Positions 1 through 9,814 of a DNA stretch of 64,000 nucleotides are shown here, piece after piece (position 1 is the first letter of the stretch; every line of letters begins with the position of its first letter). The translations under genes were made by a program, and so were the position numbers. The stretch covers positions 1 to 64,000 of the forward strand of contig NW_027419891.1 of NCBI RefSeq assembly GCF_009905375.1. The letters are read 5' to 3'. The notes under the pieces are model-generated. The model had not been told where the DNA came from. It searched no databases and was given only the letters and a program-made list of their open reading frames with translations. Source of the DNA: Apium graveolens. Taxonomy: Eukaryota > Streptophyta > Magnoliopsida > Apiales > Apiaceae.

Positions 1-2
1 GA

Positions 3-420
3 CCACATAACATCTACTATGCTAGATTCTTTATGTTGGCTAACCATGTTGCTGAAGGTTTGGTTATTCAAATGAGAGAATAAACTCAAATGCTGGGCAC
101 AAGAGAAAAGGGTCCTTGCAGACCTTTTTAAGAATGAACCTCAACAGCCAGGTTGCCATTGGTATACTTGCCAATCATGGTGCACCACAGTAATGAGGTA
201 AACACTTCTATAACTCCTACTATTCCAACCCCATTATTTCTTTGCCCTCTAGTGTGGCCATGGAATCTGTGTCTTTGTCCAAACAGGTTCCTGCCAAAGC
301 CACCAAAACCAAAGTTTCAAAACTCAAGTCAAAGAAACCTACCTCTGTTGTTTCTCAAAAGACCAGTTGTAACAACTACCATAACCCTGAAGGGAGTGAA
401 CAGGTGTGAGTGGTGAGGGG
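3..420 (+). pseudogene. Env-like protein, N-terminal block (two or three frames)
   Basis: One frame (3-83) reads HNIYYARFFMLANHVAEGL and then stops. The next conserved piece, containing PLVYLPIMVHHSNEV, continues in another frame from about 153. The switch between them shows at least one indel. From about 240 to 420 the reading becomes Pro/Lys-rich and is probably linker. No start codon can be assigned because the protein begins upstream of the window. Confidence 0.5.
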
Positions 421-955
421 AGGGTGAACATCAAGAAACCCCCCAGGATAAGGTGGGATAGGTGAGTGGTACCCAAGCCAGCCAAGCCACAGTCTCTCAA
501 AAGACTGTGGTGGTTCAAAAGGAGTCCACACATCCCTTTGTATCCTCCCAAAATGATGTACTATTGAAATAGTCCCCAACCAGGGACACAGAACAAAGAG
601 GGAGGACAACTGAAGCCACACATTCACCAATTAAAGCCTTTTCAAGGAGAAGAAGGCCAGACCCTAGTTTCCCATACAGGGACACACCAGCACAGATACA
701 TCCACCTGTATCTGAGCCTTCACATTCAGCTTGATGTGATTCCAGCAAATATGGAATCACAACCCCATTCTCTCATAATAGAAACACACCAATCATCAAA
801 CTCTCCATCACCCCTCTTGATGTGGATATGATATTCACTCATTCCTGATTCCCTCATTAAAACTCAGGGAGGAGCCCCACTCAAAACCTGATGATCATCA
901 TCTTTTAGATGATTTTTGTCATCAGCCAATTCTTTCAGATGTAGTTGAAGAATCT

Positions 956-1339
956 GTGTTACCTCACTTAAATCATTCCCACAGATTCAACAATTATGTC
1001 CTTTCTATATCTACATCTTTTCCTTCTTCAACGGATATCTCTCATCCGTTGACAAGTGGTTGTTCTTCAACGGATAAGCTTAACAGCAGTTATCCGTTGA
1101 TACCATCAGTTTCCACTTCAACGGATACTCCCTATCCGTTGATGGTCTCTACACACATAACAGAAACAATACCAACTGTAGAGGACATGGCTACTGTACA
1201 ATCACTTTTAGGTTTGAGGGAAGGGAGTGATCTTTTGAATGAGAGGCTGGGTTGCTCCCAGGCAAAGGAGAGGTTGAGAGTCACCATATGCATGCTATTT
1301 CTTCCAGCATGGCAAAGTGAGTGGGGAGTGCCACCTTAG
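956..1339 (+). pseudogene. Env-like protein, Ser/Thr-rich linker with repeated motif
   Basis: This open stretch of about 127 codons is dominated by Ser, Thr and Pro and contains three repeats of the type SSTD...HPL/YPL. At DNA level these are alternating TTCAACGGAT and ATCCGTTGA words, the same word that is reiterated in the element's own LTR. The stretch belongs to the linker of the env-like ORF. The 420-955 interval before it shows no convincing frame but is in the same element. Confidence 0.5.
1027..1142 (+). repeat. Three inverted pairs of TTCAACGGAT / ATCCGTTGA
   Basis: Direct words TTCAACGGAT lie at about 1027, 1065 and 1117, and each is followed 17-26 bases later by the reverse complement ATCCGTTGA (about 1044, 1092 and 1134). 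Each pair could form a small hairpin. The same word occurs about a dozen times in the LTR at 8383-8793. Confidence 0.85.
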
Positions 1340-1386
1340 AAGGTGAGGTGAGGGTGTGAGGGTGTTGTGAGCCAGGGGAGCCCCTG

Positions 1387-2320
1387 ATGCAAGAAAATAG
1401 AGAAAAAGAGAGAAAGGCAGGTACAGAAGCTATAAGGGTGGATCCAGCCATTGCTAGTGAGTCAATGAAAGTGGATGATGCAGAAAAGGAAAGACAATTT
1501 CAGCAATATTTCAAAGCTGCAATTGATAACATTTCCTTGGATGCTAACACTTTTACTCATCCTGTTTCAGCCTATCAATTATTGGCTGCTCAGGGCAATG
1601 TGGAGGCAGAACAAACATTACACATTGGTACACACTTCAGAATCTCTTCTCAGAGATAAAGTTGCTGTTAACAGGCTGCCTTCTCAAGCTGGTGAGCCAT
1701 CTGAAGAATTTGGAGTGAATTCTAATGATGATGACTCTAATTCTTTGAATGAGAGCATGAACTTAGGGGGAGTAGCATGCCCAAGTTCTGTTCCTGATCT
1801 TCCTGAATGGGCATGGGCAAAAGCCTCAACACCAAGAGAGTTTAGTGTCACTTTGATTAGACAAGTCATGACAATTCAGCAGGCCCTTCAGGAGACTACA
1901 GATGCTGGTACCAAGGCAATTCTTCAAGCTCATCTGGAATCTCTGCATCTCTTACAGTTGCAGCATTTCCAACAAAATCTAAGTGTGGATGAGCTCAAAC
2001 AGGACATTGCTGATCTGAAATCCTACAATGCTGAGAAGTTGGATTCAGTCATACCTTATGGTACTATGCAGGATTTGTTGGGGAGACTGAGGAAAGAATC
2101 TGATGCTGACAAGAGACTGGCCAGATTGGAAAACAGGGTTCAAATCATTGAAGATTCTATGGTCACAATTCTTCAGAATCAGCAAACTCAAACAAATCTA
2201 CTCATGCAGCTGGCCAATGCACAAGGCTTGACTCCTACCCTTGATGATACAAAAAGGGGGAGAATAAAGGGAAAGGGGAAGGAGAGCCATCAACAACAGT
2301 TCAAATTTCTCAAGTGCTAG
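1387..2320 (+). pseudogene. Env-like protein, coiled-coil section
   Basis: Two overlapping frames make up this section: 1387-1655 (Glu/Lys-rich, with ERQFQQYFKAAIDNISLD) and, after a frameshift near 1650, 1655-2320. The second part is rich in Leu, Gln, Asp and Glu with heptad-like spacing (for example LARLENRVQIIEDSMVTIL), as expected for a coiled coil. It ends in a basic tail (KRGRIKGKGKE). It is a fragment of the same env-like ORF, not an independent gene. Confidence 0.55.
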
Positions 2321-2438
2321 TTCCTGTCATCACCACTTCTCCAATTATCAACTCAAAGGAAAGCTGATGGAATTGATCTAATCCAGATAGCAGCAGCTGA
2401 ATTGCAAGTCAAAGAGCAAAGGAGAAGATTGATGAAAG

Positions 2439-3047
2439 ATGCAACAAATATTTGGTTCTATAACTTCTCAATCACAATCTGTGAAGCACATCACAAAAGT
2501 GGAATCAATTATTATGGAACTCAAGCCAGTAGGGAGGAATAAGGTTGGAGAGACTTCTTCCAAGGATTTGAAACCTATGGTCCTCAAGCCCAACAACAGA
2601 TCCAATAAGGACTCTACAAAGAATCCTCTGAAAGAAATGGATTTTCCTCTTCCAAAGGCTGATGAGGACAAGCTTTTGGGTAGAAGTATCTCATATCTCA
2701 AAGAGACCATGGATGTGGCTGTAAGGAGAAACATGGCTATTATCTTCAGAGAGGGAAAGAGCATATGTGTGATGCAAGGACATCCCAAATTTTCAATAGC
2801 CAAGAGGGAAGAAACCAGAAGGTTGAAGGAAGAAGCCAAACAGCTAAAGGCTGACAAAAGAGCACAAGTAAAGCTTGAAAAACAGCTAAAGTCAAGTCAG
2901 GCTGGAGAGCAGAAAGAAATTGAAGACAAAAGTGAAGATGAAGCTATGGGGGACATGGTTGGTACTGAGATGGAGAAAGAAGTAAGGGAAGAGAGGAATG
3001 GCAGAAAGGGAACAGAAAGAAGGTCAATGCAAAGAGAAAAATGGTAG
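2439..3047 (+). pseudogene. Env-like protein, Lys/Glu-rich section
   Basis: An open frame of 202 codons, strongly charged. A folded-looking middle (ISYLKETMDVAVRRNMAI and KSICVMQGHPKFSIAKRE) is followed by a long Lys/Glu helix, REETRRLKEEAKQLKADKRA in character. It is out of frame with the preceding coiled-coil section and overlaps the next frame by seven bases, so at least one indel separates them. Confidence 0.55.
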
Positions 3048-3458
3048 ATAAGACTGAAGAAACCCAATCAATATCCAAACCACTACCCTCTATTCCTCAA
3101 CCCATTGTGCCTGACCCCTTCATGAACATTCATGGTGAAACAATCATTCCCAAGGAGGAACCAATTGATTGGGACACCATCAAATTGCCCACCTTCCTAA
3201 CCTCTTCTCCACCATCAAAGAAGCAGAAAAGAAGAATCAAATCAACACCCTCTAGAGCCTCAATCAAATTCACACAGAAGCCTAAGCCTAAACCTCAAGC
3301 CTCTAAAGATGATTATGTTCACATCTGTGACATAAAAGAATTTTCAAACATTGAACTCTATCTGGATGAGCTGGAGGAAGTAAGGGGAATAGCTGTCTAC
3401 AAACAGCTACCAGAAAGACTAGTGTTCAAATACAAAGGAGATGGGGAAGAACCTGGCC
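3041..3458 (+). pseudogene. Env-like protein, Pro/Lys-rich section cut by a solo LTR
   Basis: An open frame rich in Pro, Lys and Ser (KPLPSIPQPIVPDPF, then SKKQKRRIKS, a possible nuclear-localisation-like cluster), ending in ELEEVRGIAVYKQLPERL. The stop at 3461-3463 belongs to the inserted LTR and not to the protein. The protein continues at 7693 in another frame, so a one-base indel must also lie close to the insertion point. Confidence 0.6.
3454..3458. repeat. Target-site duplication TGGCC, left copy
   Basis: TGGCC directly precedes the TGTAATAACCCC start of the solo LTR and is repeated directly after its GGTGTTACA end, at 7693-7697. Confidence 0.9.
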
Positions 3459-5544
3459 TGTAATAACCCCAATTTTTGGGAAATTTTTGAAACCCTTATG
3501 AATAGTGTTTTTGCTGAATGAGAAAACTTTTCATGCCACACTATGTAGGGGTTCTGATATGGATATTCTGAGATTTTATTAGTACTTTATATGGGATATA
3601 AGTGTATGTAAAGATCGTCAGAATCCAAATCCGAACACTTTGATTTTTCCCGGAAATCCACTAGATACGGAAAGAATTGAGAAAAAGGTAACAGGATAAA
3701 AAGGATTTAAATTAAAGGATTATAAGAGAGGATCATAAAAGGAATATAATGTATTGAGATAGGTTAAGGGAACCTAAGTAATAAGATCCCGGGTATGATC
3801 CCTCAAACGATAAACGAAAATGAAAGTTAAGCGAACCGTATAACAGATCAACGGTCATTAGGCAACAATTAAAAGCTAATCAAAGGGATTAGTGGGGATG
3901 ATGTCATCCAACCAATAGAAAGAGGACAAAAGAGGGGTGATGACATCACAAAGTGATGCAAGCATGACATAAGAGGGAAGGAAATGTGGTGGAATATTAA
4001 CCACACAAAATCAAGGGCACTAGGTAATTAACAAAAACAAACACAAAAATCAACCAACCAAGCAAACATTTCATTTTTTTCACCAAACAAAACACAAACC
4101 CCCCATTTTCTTCTTCATGCTCTCGGCCCTTTTCTTAAAAAATGAAGATCCAAGCTCCACCACTTACTATTTAGCAAGGTAATTATCTAAGCTTCCCCAT
4201 GGATAGTTACATACTTCCTATAAGTTTAAGCTTCTAATTCCAAGCCAATCTTTTTCTATAAATCATGAAAGAAGATGGTGAATAGTGTTTTTCAAGAACT
4301 AAAATTTGTGTTCTTGAAGTTTTGTTTAGATTAAGCTTGGATAAGGACTTTAAGGGTGATTCCAAGCCATTCTCTTGATTCTCCACTCTCCAAGGAAGGT
4401 ATAAACTACAAACCCTAGCTTTAGTTTTGAGTAATTAGGATTGAATATGATTGATATAGTATATGTGAAGCATGATGCTTGATTGTTTGAAGTTTGGATG
4501 AGTTGTAGAGATTAGTTGGTTTTGTGGTATTGTTGGAGTTGTAAATCTTGATAATTAGTTAAAGAACCTAAGTAAAGCTTTTAGTTCATGTGGGGAATAA
4601 GTATAAATGGTTAATGTGGATTTGTTGGGGCTGTTATGATGTGGTTTGGATGGATGTTGGTTGTGTGTTTGATTTGAGGTTGAATTGTGGTTGGTTTTGA
4701 ATGGTTTAAAATTGGGAAATCGCGTAAACATAGTCGTCGTAACGTCCGATTTTCTTTAGACTGTTTTTGTGCATAACATTAGGACCCGAGAACCCCCTGC
4801 TAGATTATGACCATTGCCATGTCTAGATAGCTCATGTTACGAGCTTCGTTTTGATATGTAGTTCGTTCGATTCCGATGCACGGTTTAGGAGAAACGATCG
4901 TTTCAAGTAAAGGCATTTCGCGAACGAAACTTTTCCCCTCGCCTTACTTTGAAACATAGGTTAAAGACCAAAAAGGACTAATTAAAGTATGAAACATTTA
5001 TGGTAAGTGTGTTAGGCAGTTGGTAAGACACTCGCGAAGGAATCGCCTTAAAACTCGTAAAGATTAAATTATTAAAAATGGTGGAGCCGAGGGTACTCGA
5101 GTGACTTAGTGAATCAGTAAGCGCAAAATAAGCGTTAGAGTCTAAGTTAGTTAAAGTATAGATTTACAAGTGACTTTGGTTTAATTCCAACTTACTTGTT
5201 GTTTATAGGTTACCAAACTCGTCCCGAGCCTTTTATCACCCCAAGTCGCTTAGGCAAGTTTTCTACCCGTTATAACTGTTGTTGTGATGTATATATGTAT
5301 TTGCATTATCTTGCGATAGATGCATGTTGGTTAATTAGCAAATGTTGCAATATATTGAAGCATGCTGCTATGGTATATATATATGCATGCCTGTTTCGTA
5401 TTCTTTCCATATATATATCTGTTGATTCAGTTGATAATACCTATGCTAGAGGATAGCGGTAATTTGCATATACCCTTAGTATAGGGACCCAAAGGTGAAA
5501 ATATTTTCTAAAACCGGGAGTCGAGGATCCCGAGTAGATTTTGT

Positions 5545-5595
5545 ATATATGGATATAAAAATATATATATATATATACTTATATATATATATGGT
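5545..5595. repeat. AT dinucleotide tract in the solo LTR
   Basis: Nearly pure (AT)n sequence, also present at the same place in the element A LTRs (about 22233-22257, 31910-31935, 53939-53968 and 63719-63748). Confidence 0.8.
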
Positions 5596-5658
5596 CATAG
5601 TTTTCAAAACTATTAATCGAATAAGGTTTATTCGATAACTTTAACTTTATTTTATTAT

Positions 5659-5925
5659 TGAATATTATTTCGAATATTATTCGAAGGCGTATGACTCCTT
5701 TATATTAAATGAATATTATTTTGAATATTCATTCGAGGACTTATGACTCCTTTTATTTTATTATCTGAATATTATTTGAATATTCATTCGAGGGCTTATG
5801 ACTCTTTTATATTATTTATTGAATATTATTTGAATATTCATTCGAGGGCTTATGACTCAGTTTATATTATTTAATGAATATTATTTGAATATTCATTTGA
5901 GGATCTATGACTCCGATTATTTGCT
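5659..5925. repeat. Minisatellite, about five units of about 55 bp
   Basis: Each unit carries GAATATTATTTGAATATTCA followed by TTCGAGGGCTTATGACTCC and an AT-rich spacer. Five units are visible here against three in the element A LTRs. Confidence 0.8.
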
Positions 5926-6418
5926 GAGATATATTCTTTATTTTATTAAAGAATAAGGTGTCAATAATCAAACTTATTTTCGATTATTCAAATAAAGATA
6001 GTACTTTCATATAAGTATATCTTTGGTTATTTAATACTCGTTTCAAGTATAAGTTTTAATACTTCTACTTCAATTATTTTTATAAAGATTATTATTTATG
6101 GGAATATTATTTAAATAATAATATTCAGTCATTTTCTAAATATTCTGGGGACTGATTTACTTCGTTAAATCAGCTTTACTCCAAACACTCTTTAAAGTAT
6201 TTTCGAGTCTTCAAAATGATTTTTAAAAGTTAGAGCGGATCCCAAAACTCATTTTTATATTTAAGATCTTCCTTTTTAAGGGGATTTAAATACTCGCTCA
6301 AAACCTGAGGGATCCGGCTCTGTGGTGTATTTTATATTCGCAACACGGTTGCAGTTTTGGTAAAAGAATTGATTACTTACCCAACATTCGGGAAGTAAGT
6401 CCATCTATTGAGTCGGCA

Positions 6419-6513
6419 TAAGCAACATGGGCTCAGTGGGCGTCCATGATAGTGTAAGTGGCTCAGTGGGAGTCCATCAAATGCATAAGTGGCTGAGTGG
6501 CAGTCCAGCATAA
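6419..6513. repeat. Short tandem repeat, about three units of about 31 bp
   Basis: Three imperfect units contain GGCTCAGTGGGAGTCCAT or close variants. The corresponding part of the element A LTR has a single related stretch (GTGGTCGAGTGGCGCC, near 23129), so this array is specific to the solo LTR subfamily. Confidence 0.65.
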
Positions 6514-7692
6514 GGTCCTATTACGACCAGGGTGATGACCAGTGGGGTATTCGTCCATCTACTAGTAGAAAAGGTTACTTATGGGTATCTTTGCCTGATC
6601 AGCAAGATATCTGGTTTATGCCAAAATTCTTTTCCTTTCCAAACTTATTGGATATTGCAATTCTGTTCATACTTTACATGACAGAGGTTTTCAGGAAATG
6701 TATAAAGGAAGATGTATATGTGGATATATATATATATCAGAACTTAATGAAGTATGTCATAACTTCATTTCCTTTAATAATATATTAAAGATTTAATCTA
6801 TTCAAATCTTGTCTTGTAGTCTCATCTATGTGATGAACTGTTGAAAGCTCATTATACTTTGAACAATGGTAGTTCAAGTAGCTTTATAAATGATATAAGT
6901 GTAGTGAAGTATTTGGTAACTTCATCTTTTAAACTTATATCTAATTAATAATTGTCTTATGAATGACAAAGATTTTCAGAAAAACGTTGAGACAAGGTTA
7001 GATATATGGGATCACCTTGCAACGATATTTTTTTATACAGTTATACACTGGGACTTTGTGTATATTATGCATGGAAGAGGACTTCCAATATTTTGAAAAG
7101 TATATATGTATATATACTGAATATTTTGTGACTTCATCGCATTAAGATATCAACTTGGTACATTTCTTTTGACCAAGAATTTCATGAGTATTATGAGTAG
7201 GCTCATATATTGTTAATCATTATACATATTATTTTGGTGGGCTTGCTGCTCACCCTTGCTTTCTTCTTTCATCACACAACATCAGATAGATAAGATGAAC
7301 AGGACCAAGCTCCCAATTCGCAAGCGGATAGGAAATGTTTCGCAGCTTTCTGGAAGCGTTGAGGCCGCTGTAGCTGAGGTAGAAATTACCAATAGGCTAA
7401 GTTTTCAACTAATAAAGTACCAGACTTATGTATATTATGAATTGTAATAATGGCAAAGAAATGTAAATTTATTCAGAAACCTTTTTAGGGTGTATTGACA
7501 TATAATTGTGGAATAAAACGACTTGTGATTATTTTTGGATATTCATCTCTGAGACTATAACTTGTGGTGTGTGTGTGTATATTGTGGGGTCACAGTAAAG
7601 AGTAGTTGATTGTATAATAAGATTGGGTGTTGTTAAGGGAAGTGGAACTCGTGACAACCCGGATCCCCGACCCCGGATTTGGGGGTGTTACA

Positions 7693-7697
7693 TGGCC
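7693..7697. repeat. Target-site duplication TGGCC, right copy
   Basis: Direct repeat of 3454-3458 on the other side of the solo LTR. Confidence 0.9.
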
Positions 7698-8121
7698 TCT
7701 TTACAGAATTCTGAATGAAGGCTACTCTACCTTGATTAGAGTCTACTCAGCCATACAAAGGGATTCTGGCTTTACCAGGACTGCCAAGACTGAGATTCTC
7801 AACAAGATTGCCAACATTAGGAAAACTTGGAGGGAACCCAATGCTTTGCCTAGAACTTTACTCATTCAAGAAAGAGGAATTACAATTCACAAATCACCTC
7901 ATTGGTTGATGGAGTTCATAGACAACAAAAGAGTCAGAAGATTTTTCAGAATTGAAGATCAGCTCAAGATTGCCAGTAATGAAACTCTCAAGGATATGCA
8001 ATCTAAGTTGGACATCAATGAAGAGGATGAAGCTGAATTCTACAGACAACTTCAACTTCAAATAGAGGAGAATGAAAGGAGGCTAGGAAAGAAAATAAGG
8101 GATCAAAGGAAAAGGAAGTAA
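7693..8121 (+). pseudogene. Env-like protein, C-terminal section
   Basis: From the end of the solo LTR an open frame runs for about 143 codons to a TAA at 8119-8121. It contains WPLYRILNEGYSTLIRVYSA, then a helical stretch, then HWLMEFIDNKRVRRFF, and it ends in a very basic tail (LGKKIRDQRKRK). It is the C-terminus of the interrupted env-like ORF. The 175 bases from here to the polypurine tract are noncoding 3' untranslated sequence of the element. Confidence 0.6.
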
Positions 8122-8295
8122 TCTGCTCAGGCTAAAGGAGCACCCTTGGAAATAATGTAACTCTTCAATTCCATCTCAACATACACATTTTTGTAGCACT
8201 TTTGAATTTCTGCTTTATTACAGTTAATATATTTGTCAAGTGTTTTGTTATCATCAAGCTAAACCCAAATTTATGCCTACAGTTCTAGTAGACAT

Positions 8296-8308
8296 AAATA
8301 GGGGGAGA
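8296..8308 (+). other. Polypurine tract of the SIRE-type element
   Basis: AAATAGGGGGAGA lies one base before the TGTTAGGAATA start of the 3' LTR. This is the position and composition of a plus-strand priming site. Confidence 0.85.
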
Positions 8309-8382
8309 TTGTTAGGAATATGTGTATTAGGTTGATGATAAGTTAAATAAAACACTTAAGTAGAAATCTAGTGATTGTAGCC

Positions 8383-8793
8383 TCAACGGATAAAACCATC
8401 TTGGCTATCCGTTGAAGGAGTAGCTTTACTTAGCAATAAGTTTAGTATTGTAGCATATTTCATTCTCTGGATTCAAGTTGTAATTCTTAGATGTTGTAGG
8501 AAAGTATCAGTCATGTTAACTACTAGTGGATATAAAAATAGGAGGGCTAATTGTAAATATTTCATGCCTTGTAATTTTGTATAAGTGAAGAAGTATCAAC
8601 TGATATTGAAGACCTTCAACGGATAAGAAACAAAGCTTCAACGGATGTCTCTAATGCTTTAACGGATAATATCCATCAACGGATAAGTGCTTCAACGGAT
8701 AAAGACTTCACCTGATAATGCATCAACGGATAAAGCTTCAACGGATAAAGCCTCAACGGATAAGGCATCCACGGATGAAAGCTTCAACGGATG
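8383..8793 (+). repeat. Array of about 12 CAACGGATAA words in the LTR
   Basis: The word (T)CAACGGAT(AA) occurs at about 8383, 8608, 8636, 8659, 8676, 8693, 8724, 8738, 8753, 8768 and 8782, some copies with one mismatch. One copy is in reverse orientation at about 8407 (TATCCGTTGA). Spacing in the dense part is roughly 14-30 bp. It lies upstream of the TATA box, so it occupies the U3 promoter region. Confidence 0.85.
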
Positions 8794-9048
8794 ATTAGTT
8801 CATTAGCAGTTGATAGTGACAATTCACAAGCTGACAGAGGCACATGGGTTGACAGAGACAAACTGGAATGTGGAAGCCTCTAGGAGGAATCAAGAAAATG
8901 CAGCATTCCCATTCTGATGCAAACAAGGAAGTATTCACAGATTCACAGATTATCCTAGATTGCATTGGATAGAGAAATGAAGAAGAAACATGTGAAGAAT
9001 CCTTTCAATTGTATTTTACAGTTTTGTCTTCACTTGTAATCTTGGTGT

Positions 9049-9056
9049 TATATAAA
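9049..9056 (+). promoter_or_regulatory. Putative TATA box of the SIRE-type LTR
   Basis: TATATAAA sits about 360 bp before the LTR end and downstream of the CAACGGATAA array, a normal layout for U3/R. No transcription start was observed. Confidence 0.45.
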
Positions 9057-9415
9057 CCAAGTAGCAGCTAGTAATTAGATAAGAATTTTCCTGAGCTGTT
9101 TAGAAATATCCAGAGAGAAAATCATCTAGTTTGTACTAGGAAGCAGCTGTGATTTAATTCTTTGAATCACAGATTTTTTGAAATAACACATCTCTGGTGG
9201 AACAACAAATCCACCAAAAAAGTTTTTAAGATCTTTGTGTTCTTTACATTTGTGTTTGAATATATATCTGTCTGCATTGGCTTTAAGCAATTCACACACA
9301 CACACTTGTTTTCAGAAACACTTAGTCTTAGAAACTGCTCAAAACTTAAAAAGTTTTGAGATTTACATTCAACCCCCCTTCTGTAAATCTCATTGTTAGT
9401 CCACTGGGAATAACA

Positions 9416-9814
9416 ATCATCAACATATATCTGGACCAGAAGTAAGTCATTTCCATGGTTGAGGTAGAACAGTGTTTTGTCTATAGTTCCTCTGTTAAAT
9501 CCACTTCCCAGAAGAAACTGAGCTAAAGTCTCATACCATGCTCTTGGAGCTTGCTTAAGTCCATAAAGTGCTTTATCAAGCCTGTAGACATAATCTGGAT
9601 ATTTGGAATCTACAAAGCCTGGAGGTTGTTCAACATATACTTCTTCCTCCAATTCTCCATTGAGAAAAGCACTTTTTACATCCATTTGAAAGATAGTAAA
9701 CTTTTTGTGAGCAGCATAAGCCAAAAATATCCTTATGGCTTCCAATCTAGCAACTGATGTAAATGTTTCATCATAATCAATTCCCTCATGTTGAGAATAT
9801 CCTTTTGCAACCAA
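9416..9814 (-). pseudogene. Copia reverse transcriptase, N-terminal part, cut at YVDD
   Basis: The reading (from 9814 downward) contains [68 protein letters not shown] and finally [10 protein letters not shown]. These are the classic Copia RT motifs: the first catalytic Asp in [12 protein letters not shown] and the catalytic pair in YVDD. The two GAT codons of that pair are the insertion site of the + strand element, so the frame then runs into LTR sequence. In known Copia RTs the protein continues for several hundred residues into RNase H. The segment just before 9814 (about 12 codons linking it to the preceding frame) is missing. Confidence 0.93.

Larger units (their letters stand above)
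3459..7692 (+). mobile_element. Solo LTR (4234 bp) of a Tekay/Del-like Gypsy element
   Basis: It begins TGTAATAACCCC, ends GGGGTGTTACA (TG...CA) and is flanked by the 5-bp duplication TGGCC. It has no primer site, PPT or internal region. It belongs to the same LTR family as the LTRs of element A at 20198-24401 and 29890-34037: the two ends and much of the body match, for example the TATGACTCC repeats and the segment near 5450-5530. The section from about 3900 to 4700 differs strongly from that of element A, so it is a separate subfamily. Open frames inside (for example 5196-5456, 6489-6788 and 7256-7447) are short and not credible genes. A solo LTR forms by recombination between the two LTRs of a full element. 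Confidence 0.9.
3..8121 (+). pseudogene. Env-like (ORF3-like) protein of the SIRE-type element, broken
   Basis: The downstream extra ORF of the + strand Copia element is recognisable as one protein spread over several frames: about 3-420, 956-1339, 1387-2320, 2439-3047, 3041-3458 and 7693-8121. At least four frameshifts or stops and the 4.2-kb solo LTR break it, so it cannot make a full product. Visible composition in order: a conserved N-terminal block containing ARFFMLANHVAEGL, a Ser/Thr/Pro-rich linker with short repeats, a Leu/Gln/Glu-rich coiled-coil section, a Lys/Glu-rich section and a basic C-terminus. The role of this ORF in SIRE elements is unproven. 'Env-like' reflects its position rather than any fusion peptide or membrane segment that I can see. 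Confidence 0.65.
1..9415 (+). mobile_element. SIRE/Maximus-like Copia retrotransposon, 3' part (env-like ORF, PPT, 3' LTR)
   Basis: This is the 3' portion of a + strand LTR retrotransposon; its 5' LTR, gag and pol lie left of the window. What is seen is a long broken ORF rich in coiled coil and basic residues, a polypurine tract at 8296-8308 and a 1106-bp 3' LTR (8310-9415) with TGTTA/TAACA termini. An extra ORF between pol and the 3' LTR is a known trait of the SIRE/Maximus lineage of Copia, which is why I choose that name. The right boundary is exact because the sequence changes abruptly to a reverse-strand Copia RT at 9416. A 4.2-kb solo LTR interrupts the element at 3459-7692. The lineage call is inference, since no RT of this copy is visible. 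Confidence 0.75.
8310..9415 (+). mobile_element. 3' LTR of the SIRE-type element (1106 bp)
   Basis: It starts TGTTAGGAATATG and ends GGGAATAACA, with TGTTA/TAACA as terminal inverted repeat. It follows a polypurine tract and ends exactly where reverse-strand Copia RT sequence begins. It carries an array of CAACGGATAA words (8383-8793), a TATA box (9049) and, near the end, CATTCAACCCCCCTT, which recurs in reverse in the LTR fragment at 19769. The open frame at 9162-9359 has no recognisable protein character. Confidence 0.88.

Noticed and set aside
5196..5456. Small open frames inside the Gypsy LTRs (also 7256-7447, 21251-21451, 23716-24072, 33371-33799, 52041-52481 and 61901-62257).
   Set aside because: They recur only because the LTR recurs, differ in length by chance indels, and show no domain or coding-like conservation.
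8383..8793. CRISPR-like array in the CAACGGATAA repeats.
   Set aside because: The repeats are only about 10 bp with irregular spacing, in a plant LTR promoter region; nothing CRISPR-related is present.
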